Of a stretch of 64,000 nucleotides of DNA, positions 56,522 through 64,000 are shown in pieces; the first letter of the stretch is position 1; each line of letters starts with the position of its first letter. The notes beneath the pieces are model-generated. The model worked only from the letters and a program-made list of their open reading frames with translations. It did not search any database and was not told the DNA's origin. A program made the position numbers and the translations under genes. Source of the stretch: Novosphingobium aureum (lineage in GTDB: Bacteria > Pseudomonadota > Alphaproteobacteria > Sphingomonadales > Sphingomonadaceae). The DNA lies in the NCBI RefSeq assembly GCF_015865035.1, contig NZ_JADZGI010000001.1:62001-126000 (forward strand), written 5' to 3'.

Positions 56522-56797
56522 GGTAAGAAGCTGCGACCCCCTGTAATCCCGTCCGATAATCCCGTCGATCCCGGCGGCTCGTCGGCGCAACCTGCCCGAG
56601 TCTTGCCGCATGTTCCACAACAGTGACGCAGCCCGCGAGATTGCCCTCAAGGACGAGTGCGTAAGTGCCATTCACCAGGCCTTCGCATGCCGCGCGTGAA
56701 GTGGCGCGCGGTCCGGCCCTGTGATACCATGGTCTCTGCCGGTCCAACGAGTCCGGCCCGGTCTCCGGCAACGGGGCGCAAAAAGGGAGAACCAAGG

Positions 56798-57223
56798 ATG
56801 ACGATTGAGCGGATCATCGAACACCGTCACGACATCGTGACCTGTTCGGTAAACAACACCATGCGTGAGGCCGCGACAATCCTGGCCGACCGCCGCATCG
56901 GTGCGCTGCCGGTGATGGACGGCACCATGATTGCCGGGATCTTTTCCGAACGCGACGTGATCTACCGCCTGCGCGAATTCGGCGCCGACGTGCTCGATCG
57001 CCCGGTTGCCGAGGTGATGACCGCACCCGCAGTGACAGTCTCGCCCGACACTGCCGCGATGACCGCATTGGCGATGATGACAAAGCGGCGCATCCGACAC
57101 CTGCCGGTCGTCTCGGGCGGACAGATGATCGGCTTCGTCTCGATCGGCGACATCGTCAAGTATCGCCTCGACAAGGTCGAGGGCGAGGCGGCGGCCCTGC
57201 GCGACTATATCCAGATGGCCTGA
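56798..57223 (+). CDS. CBS-domain protein
   Basis: A 141-residue protein made of two CBS repeats, about 8-65 and 75-135 (AATILADRRIGALPVMDG and MTKRRIRHLPVVSGG). Each has the IAGIFSERD / IGFVSIGDIVK pattern of adenosyl-ligand binding. No catalytic domain. It is probably an energy-state sensor. AAGG ribosome site, single gene. Confidence 0.93.
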   Translation: MTIERIIEHRHDIVTCSVNNTMREAATILADRRIGALPVMDGTMIAGIFSERDVIYRLREFGADVLDRPVAEVMTAPAVTVSPDTAAMTALAMMTKRRIRHLPVVSGGQMIGFVSIGDIVKYRLDKVEGEAAALRDYIQMA

Positions 57224-57304
57224 GAGGGCTGGCCTGCCCCCGGTCTGCATTCTGCGGGCCCGGGGGAACTTGTCGCAAGGGCTCGGCAGGCCTACATTCA
57301 GGAC

Positions 57305-57637
57305 ATGGAACAGTCCTCGCTCATTCTCAGCCCCTCCGCCGCCGCCCGCGTTGCCGCCATCGCGCAGAAGCAGGACAAGCCGGCGATCCTGCGCCTTTCG
57401 GTCGAAGGCGGTGGCTGTTCGGGCTTCCAGTACAAGTTCGGTCTCGCCGATGCTGCGCTCGATGACGACAGCGTGGCCGAGACCGACGGCGTCAGGCTGG
57501 TGGTCGATCCGGTCAGCCTCGATCTCGTCGGCGGCGCACTGGTCGACTACGTCGAATCGCTCGGCGGCTCGGCCTTCAAGGTCGAGAATCCCAATGCCGC
57601 CGCCGGCTGTGGCTGCGGCTCCAGCTTCAGCATCTGA
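57305..57637 (+). CDS. erpA: A-type Fe-S carrier, ErpA-like
   Basis: A 110-residue HesB/IscA-fold carrier. The three ligand cysteines are in GGGCSGFQY and the C-terminal GCGCGSSF. Typical features are ILSPSAAARVAAI and YVESLGGSAFKVENPNA. Its separate location and close match to the ErpA pattern favour this name, but SufA, IscA and ErpA are hard to tell apart by eye. It is likely co-transcribed with neither flanking gene. Confidence 0.9.
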   Translation: MEQSSLILSPSAAARVAAIAQKQDKPAILRLSVEGGGCSGFQYKFGLADAALDDDSVAETDGVRLVVDPVSLDLVGGALVDYVESLGGSAFKVENPNAAAGCGCGSSFSI

Positions 57638-57716
57638 GGCCAGCCCCCGGCAAAGACCCCGCGCAGAGCCCGATTTGGCTTGACGCGAGGCAGGGCGCCT
57701 GCCGAGAAGGCGCGCC

Positions 57717-58490
57717 ATGAAGATTGCCACTTTCAACATCAACGGCGTCAAGGCGCGCCTGCCCCGTCTGCTCGAATGGCTCGAGGAGACCCGTCCCGCG
57801 GTTGCCTGCCTGCAGGAGATCAAGTCGCAGGACGAGGGCTTTCCCATCAGCGAGTTCGAGAAGCTCGGCTACAAGGGCCTGTGGCACGGCCAGAAGAGCT
57901 TCAACGGCGTCGCCATCCTCGCCGATGGGGAAATGCCCGTCGAGGTGCAGCGCGGGCTCGAGGGCGAGCCCGAGGACGACCATTCGCGCTATCTCGAGGC
58001 CGATGTCTTCGGGCTGCGCGTCGCGTGCATCTACCTGCCCAACGGCAATCCGGTGCCCGGGCCCAAGTTCGACTACAAGCTGCGCTGGATGAAGCGGCTG
58101 CGCGCACGCATGGCGCAGATCCGCAGCGAGGAAGTGCCCGCGATCGTCACCGGTGATTTCAACGTCATCCCGCATGACCGCGACGTATGGTCGCCACCCG
58201 CGATGGCCGCCGATGCGCTGATGCAGCCGGAATCGCGCAATGCCTATTTCCGCCTGCTCGGCGATGGCTGGACCGACGCGATCGCGACGCACAACCCCAA
58301 GGGCGGCGTGTGGACCTACTGGGACTACCAGGCCGGCGCCTGGCCGCGCGATCACGGTTTCCGCATCGACCACGCGCTGCTTTCGCCCGAACTGGCCGAC
58401 CGGCTCGTCGCCTGCGGCGTCGACAAGGACCATCGCGGGCGGGAGAAGGCGAGCGACCATGCTCCGGTCTGGGTGAGCTTGCGTGCCTGA
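57717..58490 (+). CDS. xth: Exodeoxyribonuclease III
   Basis: A 257-residue AP endonuclease and 3'-5' exonuclease of base-excision repair. Family marks are KIATFNINGVKARLPRLLEW, LQEIKSQDEGFP (catalytic Glu), YLPNGNP, the GDFNVIPHDRDVW motif and the C-terminal SDHAPVWVSL with the catalytic His. Full length. A strong hairpin ends the transcript. Confidence 0.96.
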   Translation: MKIATFNINGVKARLPRLLEWLEETRPAVACLQEIKSQDEGFPISEFEKLGYKGLWHGQKSFNGVAILADGEMPVEVQRGLEGEPEDDHSRYLEADVFGLRVACIYLPNGNPVPGPKFDYKLRWMKRLRARMAQIRSEEVPAIVTGDFNVIPHDRDVWSPPAMAADALMQPESRNAYFRLLGDGWTDAIATHNPKGGVWTYWDYQAGAWPRDHGFRIDHALLSPELADRLVACGVDKDHRGREKASDHAPVWVSLRA

Positions 58491-58527
58491 CGCGCGCAAC
58501 CACTCCTGACAGCCCCGAAAATGCGAA

Positions 58528-58557
58528 GCGGCCGGATCCTCACAGGGATCCGGCCGC
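58528..58557. terminator. Hairpin terminator between xth and sleB-like gene
   Basis: A perfect 12-bp stem, GCGGCCGGATCC / GGATCCGGCCGC, with a 6-nt loop lies between the convergent genes. The strong GC stem is followed by a short GTCATTT on the plus side, so it probably ends the xth transcript and may stop both. Confidence 0.75.
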
Positions 58558-58607
58558 GTCATTTGCCTTCCAAGCCTCGTTCAGGCCCGATGACCGGGCC
58601 GAAGGGC

Positions 58608-59276
58608 TCAACGATAGAAGATGTGGTTGTCGACGCGTGCGAGGCGCGTCAGGCGCCAATTGGGCGAAATGCGCGCTGCGTGGAAGAACAGGGCTCCCTT
58701 GGCCGGGTTCTTCCAGCTGTCGTCGAGCGCGATCTGCGCGATCGCCACCGCACGGCGCCAGTTCTTCGACTTCTCGCGGATATGCGGCATCTTGCGCCCG
58801 CGCACGAAGGAGAACTGCGAGCGCTGGTAGATCACGTCGCAATAGTTGTCGGGAAAGCGCGAGGAGCGCGCGCGATTGATGATCACGCGACCGACCGCAA
58901 GCTGGCCCTCGAGCGACTCACCACGCGATTCGAAATAGATGCCACCGGCAAGGCAACGCATCTGACGCGACACCTGCGCAGGCATGGTCTGGCGATCGAC
59001 CAGCTCGGACAGCGTCGCGGCCTCGTAGACGACACCGGCATCGGCCATGGTGTCCTGGGGAGCCGCTTCGGCCTCGAGGCTCTGCACGACGGGCTGCGAG
59101 ACGAAGCGGACCGCTGCGTCCTGGGCCGGTGCGGAAATCGTATTCTGCGGATCCTGCGCGGCCATGACAGGCTCACTGTCGCTGGCGGCGGCTCCCGATC
59201 CCTGGGTGCTTACTACTGCAGTCACAACCGTTGCGACCAACGCTACCGCGCTGGCCCACTCAACTTTCGTACGCAT
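58608..59276 (-). CDS. Cell wall hydrolase (SleB/Hydrolase_2 family)
   Basis: A 222-residue peptidoglycan hydrolase-like protein. An N-terminal membrane/signal segment (ASAVALVATVVTAVVS) is followed by a linker and the Hydrolase_2 domain from about residue 120: CLAGGIYFESRGESLEGQLAV with the catalytic Glu, NRARSSRFPDNYCDVIYQ, and SQFSF. Tolerated alternative starts are 12 codons upstream. It likely acts on septal or side-wall glycan. Confidence 0.88.
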   Translation of the reverse strand: MRTKVEWASAVALVATVVTAVVSTQGSGAAASDSEPVMAAQDPQNTISAPAQDAAVRFVSQPVVQSLEAEAAPQDTMADAGVVYEAATLSELVDRQTMPAQVSRQMRCLAGGIYFESRGESLEGQLAVGRVIINRARSSRFPDNYCDVIYQRSQFSFVRGRKMPHIREKSKNWRRAVAIAQIALDDSWKNPAKGALFFHAARISPNWRLTRLARVDNHIFYR

Positions 59277-59475
59277 GCAAAACTGATCAAATGCGGTGAA
59301 CCGGTCCGACACAGGCTGGAACGGGATACCCGGACATGGGTACCTTGCTTCCGAGCGAGCCTGCCGACGATCCCCCGTCTGCGTGCTAGTCCGGTTGGCC
59401 GAAATGCCAAAGGGACCGCCATCGCGTCTTCGAGCGGCCCTTTAACTTGCAAGGCTTGCAAGTCAACCGGATTTC

Positions 59476-59808
59476 TCATCCGGCGTCGATGAAACGTTCA
59501 CCATCTTGGATATCCAGTTCAACCAGCCAGGTATCGCGGTCCTGGGTTCTGCGGCGATCCAGATATTCCATAAATTCGTGTTTTTTTTCAGGGTCTTGTA
59601 CCTTCGTGCACGACCATTTCCGCGACCCGTCCATATTGGGCATGCGTTCGTAAAGGCGTGAATTATCACCCTTTTCCATCAGCACGACGAGTATCGTCCC
59701 GGCGTCGCGTTCACCTTTTGCGAGAACCATACCGAAGCCGCCAGCGGCCTCGATTCGACGAATCAGCCCGGCAACCTCGAGATGTGCGGGAAGCCGGGCC
59801 TCGGTCAT
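59476..59808 (-). CDS. DUF1491 family protein
   Basis: A 110-residue protein of the DUF1491 family, typical of alphaproteobacteria (RLPAHLEVAGLIRRIEAAGG, GTILVVLMEKG, WLVELDIQDGERF). No function is known. It starts two bases after the thioesterase stop, so they are co-transcribed with ptsN. Confidence 0.88.
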   Translation of the reverse strand: MTEARLPAHLEVAGLIRRIEAAGGFGMVLAKGERDAGTILVVLMEKGDNSRLYERMPNMDGSRKWSCTKVQDPEKKHEFMEYLDRRRTQDRDTWLVELDIQDGERFIDAG

Positions 59809-59810
59809 GC

Positions 59811-60341
59811 TCAGCCCCGGTTCGGCTCGGCGCCACCGGGCTGGACCGCAGCGGCGTAGCCCGGCAGACCCGACAGCGCGATGCGCGAGCGCATGAAGGT
59901 GCCGCTACCGCGACCCACTTCCTCGCCGTGCTGGTCGACCAGCCTCGATTCAGCGATGAACACGCGGCGCCTGCCACTGATCCACTGGCCTTCGGCAACG
60001 ATCCGCCCACCGTTGATCGGCTTGGTCAGGTGCAGGTTGAACGAGGTGGTGAGCAGGAAGCGGTCGGTGACGAGCGTATTGGCGGCGTAGAAGGCCGCAT
60101 CGTCGAGCATCTTGAAGTAGATCGTACCATGCGCTGCGCCTGCGGCATGGAACACTTCGGGCTCGACGTCGAACACGATGCGCGCACGCCCTTCGCCGGT
60201 GATCTCCAGCGAGCTGCGGAACATGTGATTGATCGGGGCCGAAGCGTAGAGGCTCTCGAGCGCCTTCCAGTGCAGGTTGGCACCCGAGGGGCCGCCCGGA
60301 CCGCTTGCTGCGCCCTCAGGCGGCATCGCGGTCGATGACAT
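59811..60341 (-). CDS. PaaI-family thioesterase (hotdog fold)
   Basis: A 176-residue hotdog-fold acyl-CoA thioesterase-like protein. The core helix and strand are HAAGAAHGTIYFKMLDDAAF, then LLTTSFNLHLTKPINGG. A Gly/Pro-rich N-terminal tail precedes it. The start overlaps the end of ptsN by 26 bases, so translation may be coupled. The substrate is not known. Confidence 0.85.
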   Translation of the reverse strand: MSSTAMPPEGAASGPGGPSGANLHWKALESLYASAPINHMFRSSLEITGEGRARIVFDVEPEVFHAAGAAHGTIYFKMLDDAAFYAANTLVTDRFLLTTSFNLHLTKPINGGRIVAEGQWISGRRRVFIAESRLVDQHGEEVGRGSGTFMRSRIALSGLPGYAAAVQPGGAEPNRG

Positions 60342-60777
60342 TGCTCAGGAGGCTGTAGAGCGCCTCGGGAGAGGTCGCATCGAGCAGGCCGGCGTGCATG
60401 CGCTCGTCACGCATCATGCGCGAGATCGCCGCCAGCGCGTGCAGGTGCGTGGCCCCCGCGCCGACAGGAGATAGCAATCCGAACACGAGATCGATCGGCT
60501 GACCGTCGGCGGAATCGAAATCGACCGGCGAAGCCAGCCGGATGAAGGCGGCGACGGGACGGTGCAGGTTCTCGATGCGCGCGTGGGGAATGGCGATGCA
60601 GCGGCCGAAACCGGTGCTGCCCAGCTCTTCACGGGCGACCAGGCTGTCCTTCACGTTCGCGCTGTCGAGGTCGTAGACCGAGGCGAACAGGCCGGCGAGA
60701 TGCCCGAGGATGGCATCCTTGCTATCGAGACTCGCCGAGGTGACGGCTTCGGGCAACAGAGTAAAAAGGCTTCTCAT
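60316..60777 (-). CDS. ptsN: PTS IIA-type nitrogen regulatory protein PtsN
   Basis: A 153-residue EIIA-Ntr protein of the phosphotransferase-type regulatory chain. The phosphorylated His is in GRCIAIPHARIENL, with LVAREELGSTG before it and ISRMMRDERMHAGL after it. PtsN tunes potassium, nitrogen and stress responses and often follows hpf, as here. I chose the ATG reading RSLFTLLPEAV. Confidence 0.93.
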   Translation of the reverse strand: MRSLFTLLPEAVTSASLDSKDAILGHLAGLFASVYDLDSANVKDSLVAREELGSTGFGRCIAIPHARIENLHRPVAAFIRLASPVDFDSADGQPIDLVFGLLSPVGAGATHLHALAAISRMMRDERMHAGLLDATSPEALYSLLSNVIDRDAA

Positions 60778-60830
60778 TCGGCTACAGACAACGGTCGCAA
60801 AACCGACCTTTCCGGTGTTCCTTAAACAGC

Positions 60831-60855
60831 CAACCCCCGGGAATACCGGGGGTTG
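60831..60855 (-). terminator. Hairpin between hpf and ptsN
   Basis: A perfect 10-bp stem, CAACCCCCGG / CCGGGGGTTG, with a 5-nt loop lies in the 119-bp gap. It may partly end hpf transcription before ptsN. No long T-tract follows on the minus strand, so read-through is likely. Confidence 0.6.
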
Positions 60856-60896
60856 TCCAGTTGTTCCTTGCGGAAATGCTGGGACGTGCGGGCGTG

Positions 60897-61493
60897 TCAG
60901 CCCGGTTCGACCCACCCAATCGAACCGTCGCCGCGGCGGTAAACCATATTATGACGACCGGTGCCAGCGTTTTTGAAGAACAGCGCCGTAGTATTGCGCA
61001 AGTCCAGCATCATCACCGCATCCGAAACCGTGGCTTCGGGTACGTCGACGCGGGTTTCCGCGATGACGACGGGCGCATCGGCCTCGTATTCGTCCTCGTG
61101 GCTGTCGGGGATCTCTTCAAAGATCGTGTAGGCGGCGTTGTCGATCCCGTTCGCCGCGCCGTCGGTGACCAGCGCCATCGCATGCGCGGACTGTTCCGAA
61201 CGATCGGTGAGACGGCGCTTGTAACGGCGCAGCTGCTTGTCGATCTTCTCCGCCGCCTGGTCGAGCGCGAGATGCGCGTCCTGTGCAAGCCCGGTGCCCT
61301 TGAGCACGAGGTGCTGCATCACGTGCATCACGATATCGCAGCGGAAACCATTGGCGGGGCCGCGGCCAAACGTGACCTGCGAGGAGATGGCCCTGCTGAA
61401 ATACTTCTCGATGATCGCCGTGAGCCGCTCGGTAGCATGGGCCTGAAGGGCCTCACCGGTTTCGACCTGATGACCAGAGACACGGATATCCAT
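60897..61493 (-). CDS. hpf: Ribosome hibernation-promoting factor, long form
   Basis: A 198-residue long HPF. The N-terminal S30AE domain (MDIRVSGHQVETGEALQAHA) binds the small subunit. The C-terminal domain (about 140-198, EATVSDAVMMLDLRNTTALF and GDGSIGWVEPG) pairs two ribosomes into a 100S dimer. The acidic linker is visible as PDSHEDEYEADAP. It precedes ptsN on the same strand, the usual order. Confidence 0.95.
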   Translation of the reverse strand: MDIRVSGHQVETGEALQAHATERLTAIIEKYFSRAISSQVTFGRGPANGFRCDIVMHVMQHLVLKGTGLAQDAHLALDQAAEKIDKQLRRYKRRLTDRSEQSAHAMALVTDGAANGIDNAAYTIFEEIPDSHEDEYEADAPVVIAETRVDVPEATVSDAVMMLDLRNTTALFFKNAGTGRHNMVYRRGDGSIGWVEPG

Positions 61494-61519
61494 GGGCGAA
61501 TACTCCTCTTTCTATCGTT

Positions 61520-62203
61520 TCATTGACCCCACAACGGGGTATCGACCGACTTGAGAAACTCCGCATGCGCTGCAAGTTCCTCCTCGGAAGCCGCGTGGGG
61601 GCGCGGCTGACGCATGACCCTGTCCCTTCGCACGAGGACCTTGGTCTGCGACACGATCTCTTCTTTTTCGGCGACCAGCTCGAGGCCGATCTGGCGACCG
61701 CCGCGCAGTTCGACATAGACCTGCGCGAGCAGCTCGGCGTCTAGCAAGGCGCCGTGCTTGGTACGATGACTTCGATCAATCCCGTAGCGCGAGCATAGCG
61801 CGTCGAGCGAGAGCTTGGCGCCGGGATGGCGCGCCTTGGCCAGCACGATGGTATCGACCATGCGCTCGCGGCTCACCTCGGGCAGGCCGCATAGGGCGAG
61901 CTCGGCATTGATGAAGTTGAAGTCGAACCCGGCGTTGTGCGCGACCATCGGCGCATCCCCGATGAAATCGAGGAAGTCCTGCGCGCATTCGGCAAACAGC
62001 GGCTTGTCGGCGAGGAAGGCCTCGGACAGGCCGTGGACCGCCTCGGCCTCGGCAGGCATCGAACGCTCGGGATTGAAATAGGCGTGGTAGCTGCGACCGG
62101 TCTCGACCCGGTTGACCATCTCCACGCAGCCGATTTCAACCATCCGGTCCCCGTTCTTCGGGTCGAATCCGGTCGTTTCGGTGTCGAAGATAATCTCTCG
62201 CAT
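61520..62203 (-). CDS. dnaQ: DNA polymerase III epsilon subunit DnaQ
   Basis: A 227-residue proofreading exonuclease. Motifs are FDTETTGFDP (D-x-E), VAHNAGFDFNFINAEL (Asp) and HGALLDAELLAQVY (His and Asp), the full DEDDh set. The C-terminal tail beyond residue 180 contacts the polymerase. It lies next to coaE and aroE, the usual order in these bacteria. Confidence 0.96.
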   Translation of the reverse strand: MREIIFDTETTGFDPKNGDRMVEIGCVEMVNRVETGRSYHAYFNPERSMPAEAEAVHGLSEAFLADKPLFAECAQDFLDFIGDAPMVAHNAGFDFNFINAELALCGLPEVSRERMVDTIVLAKARHPGAKLSLDALCSRYGIDRSHRTKHGALLDAELLAQVYVELRGGRQIGLELVAEKEEIVSQTKVLVRRDRVMRQPRPHAASEEELAAHAEFLKSVDTPLWGQ

Positions 62204-62253
62204 CTTCTCTCATATCTGCCTGCCAGAGCCCCTGCGCAAGGGGCCTGCGGCGA

Positions 62254-62883
62254 TTATTCTTGGCCGCTCAGCGCAGCGACGATGCGCTCTACCTCGCGGC
62301 CTGTCTCTTCGAGGCTGGTACCGGTATCGATGACGAAATCGGCGCGTGCGCGCTTCTGCGCATCGGGTACCTGAAGTCCCAGAATCTGCTCGAATTTCGC
62401 CTCGGTCATTCCCGGACGCGCCAGCACCCTGCGGCGCTGTTCGGCAGCGGGTGCGGAGACCACCGCGACGGCATCGAGCCCCCGGTATCCGCCCTTTTCG
62501 TAAAGCAGTGGTATATCGAAGACCACGAGGGGTGCCCCGGGATGGGACATGAGAAAGGCCTCGCGCCGCGCGCCGACGGCGGGATGGACGATCGCTTCGA
62601 GTCGCGCGAGCGCCTCCTTGTCGCCGAACACCGCCGCGCCCAGCTTCGCCCGGTCGACGCCCTGCGCGCCCGTGGTACCGGGAAAGGCCTCCTCGATAGC
62701 GGGCAGTAACGCACCTTCAGGGCCCTGCAGAAGGTGAACCTCGGCATCTGCATCGAAGACCGGCACACCCAGCTCGCGAAACATCTGCGCGACGGTCGAC
62801 TTGCCCATGCCGATCGAGCCGGTGAGACCCAGGATCTTCGGTCCCGAACGGCCTCGCGCCTCAGGGTTCAGAGCGCCGCTCAC
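62254..62883 (-). CDS. coaE: Dephospho-CoA kinase CoaE
   Basis: A 209-residue kinase, last step of CoA synthesis. The P-loop is GLTGSIGMGKST near residue 20. Further marks are FDADAEVHLL, VVFDIPLLYEKG and the ARPGMTEAKFEQIL lid segment. Start and length are normal. It starts just two bases after the aroE stop on the same strand. Confidence 0.95.
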   Translation of the reverse strand: MSGALNPEARGRSGPKILGLTGSIGMGKSTVAQMFRELGVPVFDADAEVHLLQGPEGALLPAIEEAFPGTTGAQGVDRAKLGAAVFGDKEALARLEAIVHPAVGARREAFLMSHPGAPLVVFDIPLLYEKGGYRGLDAVAVVSAPAAEQRRRVLARPGMTEAKFEQILGLQVPDAQKRARADFVIDTGTSLEETGREVERIVAALSGQE

Positions 62884-62885
62884 GG

Positions 62886-63776
62886 TCAGGCCTGCAGCAT
62901 GGCGCGCAGCTCGGCATCGTGCTCGCGCGGCGGCTTCTCGCCAAAGAAGCGGGTGAAGGCGATGTCGGCCTGCCCGATCAGCATCGAGAGTCCGTCGACG
63001 GTGCGCAGCCCTTGCGCCTCGGCCTGTGCCAGCAGCGGGGTATGCAGAGGACTGGTGACGATGTCGTAGACCACGCTGCCCGGCGGTACGTGGCTGAAGT
63101 CGAAGGCGAGGGGAGGCTGCCCGGTCATGCCGAGCGGGCTCGCATTGACGATAAGATCGCAGCAGTGCGCGCGGTCATCGAATTCGAAATCGGTCGCTTC
63201 GGCGAAGTGGGCGATGTCGACCGCGTGGTGCTCGCCCTCGGGATCGAGCTCGTCGAGCAATGCGCGGGCCTTGTCGGGATTGCGCGCGGCGAGCACGATG
63301 ACGAAGTGCTCGCGCGCCAGCGCCGCAACGATGGCGCGCGCCGCACCGCCCGTGCCCAGCACGCGCGCCATGCGGAACAGATGGGTGCGCTCGAGCAGCG
63401 GGCGCAGCGGTTCGAGGAAGCCGGGCGCATCGGTGTTGTAGCCAGTCAGCGTCCCATCATCCTCGCGCACCACGGTGTTCACCGCGCCGATCTGCCCGGC
63501 GACCGGGTCGATCCGGTCGAGCAGACCCATGACCGCCAGCTTATGCGGCATCGTCACGTTGCACCCGCGCCAGTCGGGATCGACGCGCCGCGCGGCGATG
63601 TAGTCGGGCAGTGCATCCACGCTCACCCGGCAATGCAGATAGCGCGCCTCGAGACCCAGCTTGTCCAGCCAGAAGCCGTGGAGCGCGGGCGACTTGGACT
63701 GGGCGATGGGATCGCCGATCACCTCGGCATAGGGCACGCCGAGCGGACGGTCGGTGTTTGCGTCGAAACCGCTCAT
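62886..63776 (-). CDS. aroE: Shikimate dehydrogenase AroE
   Basis: A 296-residue NADP-dependent enzyme of the aromatic amino acid pathway. Substrate-site pieces are IAQSKSPALHGFWLDK and GCNVTMPHKLAVM with the catalytic Lys. The nucleotide loop is GTGGAARAIVAALA, and NASPLGM is also present. Four-base overlap with the maf gene. Confidence 0.95.
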   Translation of the reverse strand: MSGFDANTDRPLGVPYAEVIGDPIAQSKSPALHGFWLDKLGLEARYLHCRVSVDALPDYIAARRVDPDWRGCNVTMPHKLAVMGLLDRIDPVAGQIGAVNTVVREDDGTLTGYNTDAPGFLEPLRPLLERTHLFRMARVLGTGGAARAIVAALAREHFVIVLAARNPDKARALLDELDPEGEHHAVDIAHFAEATDFEFDDRAHCCDLIVNASPLGMTGQPPLAFDFSHVPPGSVVYDIVTSPLHTPLLAQAEAQGLRTVDGLSMLIGQADIAFTRFFGEKPPREHDAELRAMLQA

Positions 63777-64000
63777 GCACCCACTCCTTCACGGCGCAGC
63801 GCCGCCTGGACCTTGAGCAGCGGCATGCCCAGGATCGTGAAATAGTCGCCCTCGATGGCCTCGAACAACTGCACGCCGCGTCCCTCGATACGGAACACGC
63901 CGACGCAGCCGCCGACCTCGGGCCATTCGGCATCGAGATAGCGCTCGATGAATGAGTCGCTCAAGGAGGCGACATTGAGGCGCGCCTGCGCCGCCTCGGC
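63773..64000 (-). CDS. Maf-family nucleotide pyrophosphatase, C-terminal part
   Basis: The last 75 residues of a Maf-type protein; the rest lies beyond the window. The family end is clear: FIERYLDAEWPEVGGCVGVFRIEG, then GVQLFEAIEGDYFTILGMPL with the conserved terminal G-L-P-like turn. Maf proteins hydrolyse non-canonical or canonical nucleotides and can delay division. It overlaps aroE by four bases. Confidence 0.88.
   Translation of the reverse strand, partial: AEAAQARLNVASLSDSFIERYLDAEWPEVGGCVGVFRIEGRGVQLFEAIEGDYFTILGMPLLKVQAALRREGVGA

Overview
The window comes from a high-GC alphaproteobacterium of the order Sphingomonadales (Novosphingobium or a close relative). Three things suggest this: the suf operon layout (Rrf2 regulator, sufB, a DUF559 gene, sufC, a short sufD, sufS, a DUF59 protein, a GNAT gene, sufA), the many TonB-dependent receptors, and lineage-typical small families (DUF2093, DUF1289, DUF1491, MmcB, long-form HPF, PAS_5-type protein). 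The assignment rests on gene content, not on a database search.

Layout. 1-6.6 kb: a translationally coupled SUF Fe-S assembly operon. 6.6-32.6 kb: ordinary chromosome, with PfkB kinase, purD/xseA divergent pair, M23 peptidase, rpmB, tadA, RNase T2, nadC, a LytS/LytTR-type two-component pair, DsbA and M48 envelope proteins (with a 264-bp MITE-like element in the M48 leader), PAS protein, MFS exporter, RhlE helicase and mmcB behind a LexA box. 32.7-43.1 kb: a 10.3-kb island inserted in the 3' end of tRNA-Arg(CCG) and bounded by 46-bp direct repeats. 43.1-56.5 kb: a nutrient-uptake region with two TonB receptors (one broken by an in-frame stop), a FecI/FecR signalling pair, M20 and M14 peptidases and a TPR/2OG-oxygenase protein. 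56.8-64 kb: housekeeping genes (CBS protein, erpA, xth, sleB, ptsN, hpf, dnaQ, coaE, aroE, a partial maf).

The most interesting region is the island. It has a tyrosine integrase, an AlpA-type regulator, a primase-SF3 helicase next to an eight-copy iteron cluster that looks like a replication origin, and a seven-gene overlapping operon headed by a terminase-small-subunit-like gene. It lacks large terminase, portal, capsid and tail genes. At the far end from the integrase it carries a restriction-modification pair: an N6-adenine methyltransferase and a PLD-fold nuclease. This is the layout expected of a phage satellite (PICI-like) carrying an anti-phage cargo. A ribbon-helix-helix/RAMA protein sits beside a repeat-rich divergent control region between the packaging operon and the replication module. 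The integrase reading frame is cut at its N terminus, so the copy may be stranded.

How the parts work together: the suf genes plus the distant erpA cover Fe-S assembly and delivery. FecI/FecR and the TonB receptors suggest surface-signalled uptake, and the exported peptidases next to them suggest peptide scavenging. In the island, replication, packaging and defence modules appear as separate transcription units around the central control region.
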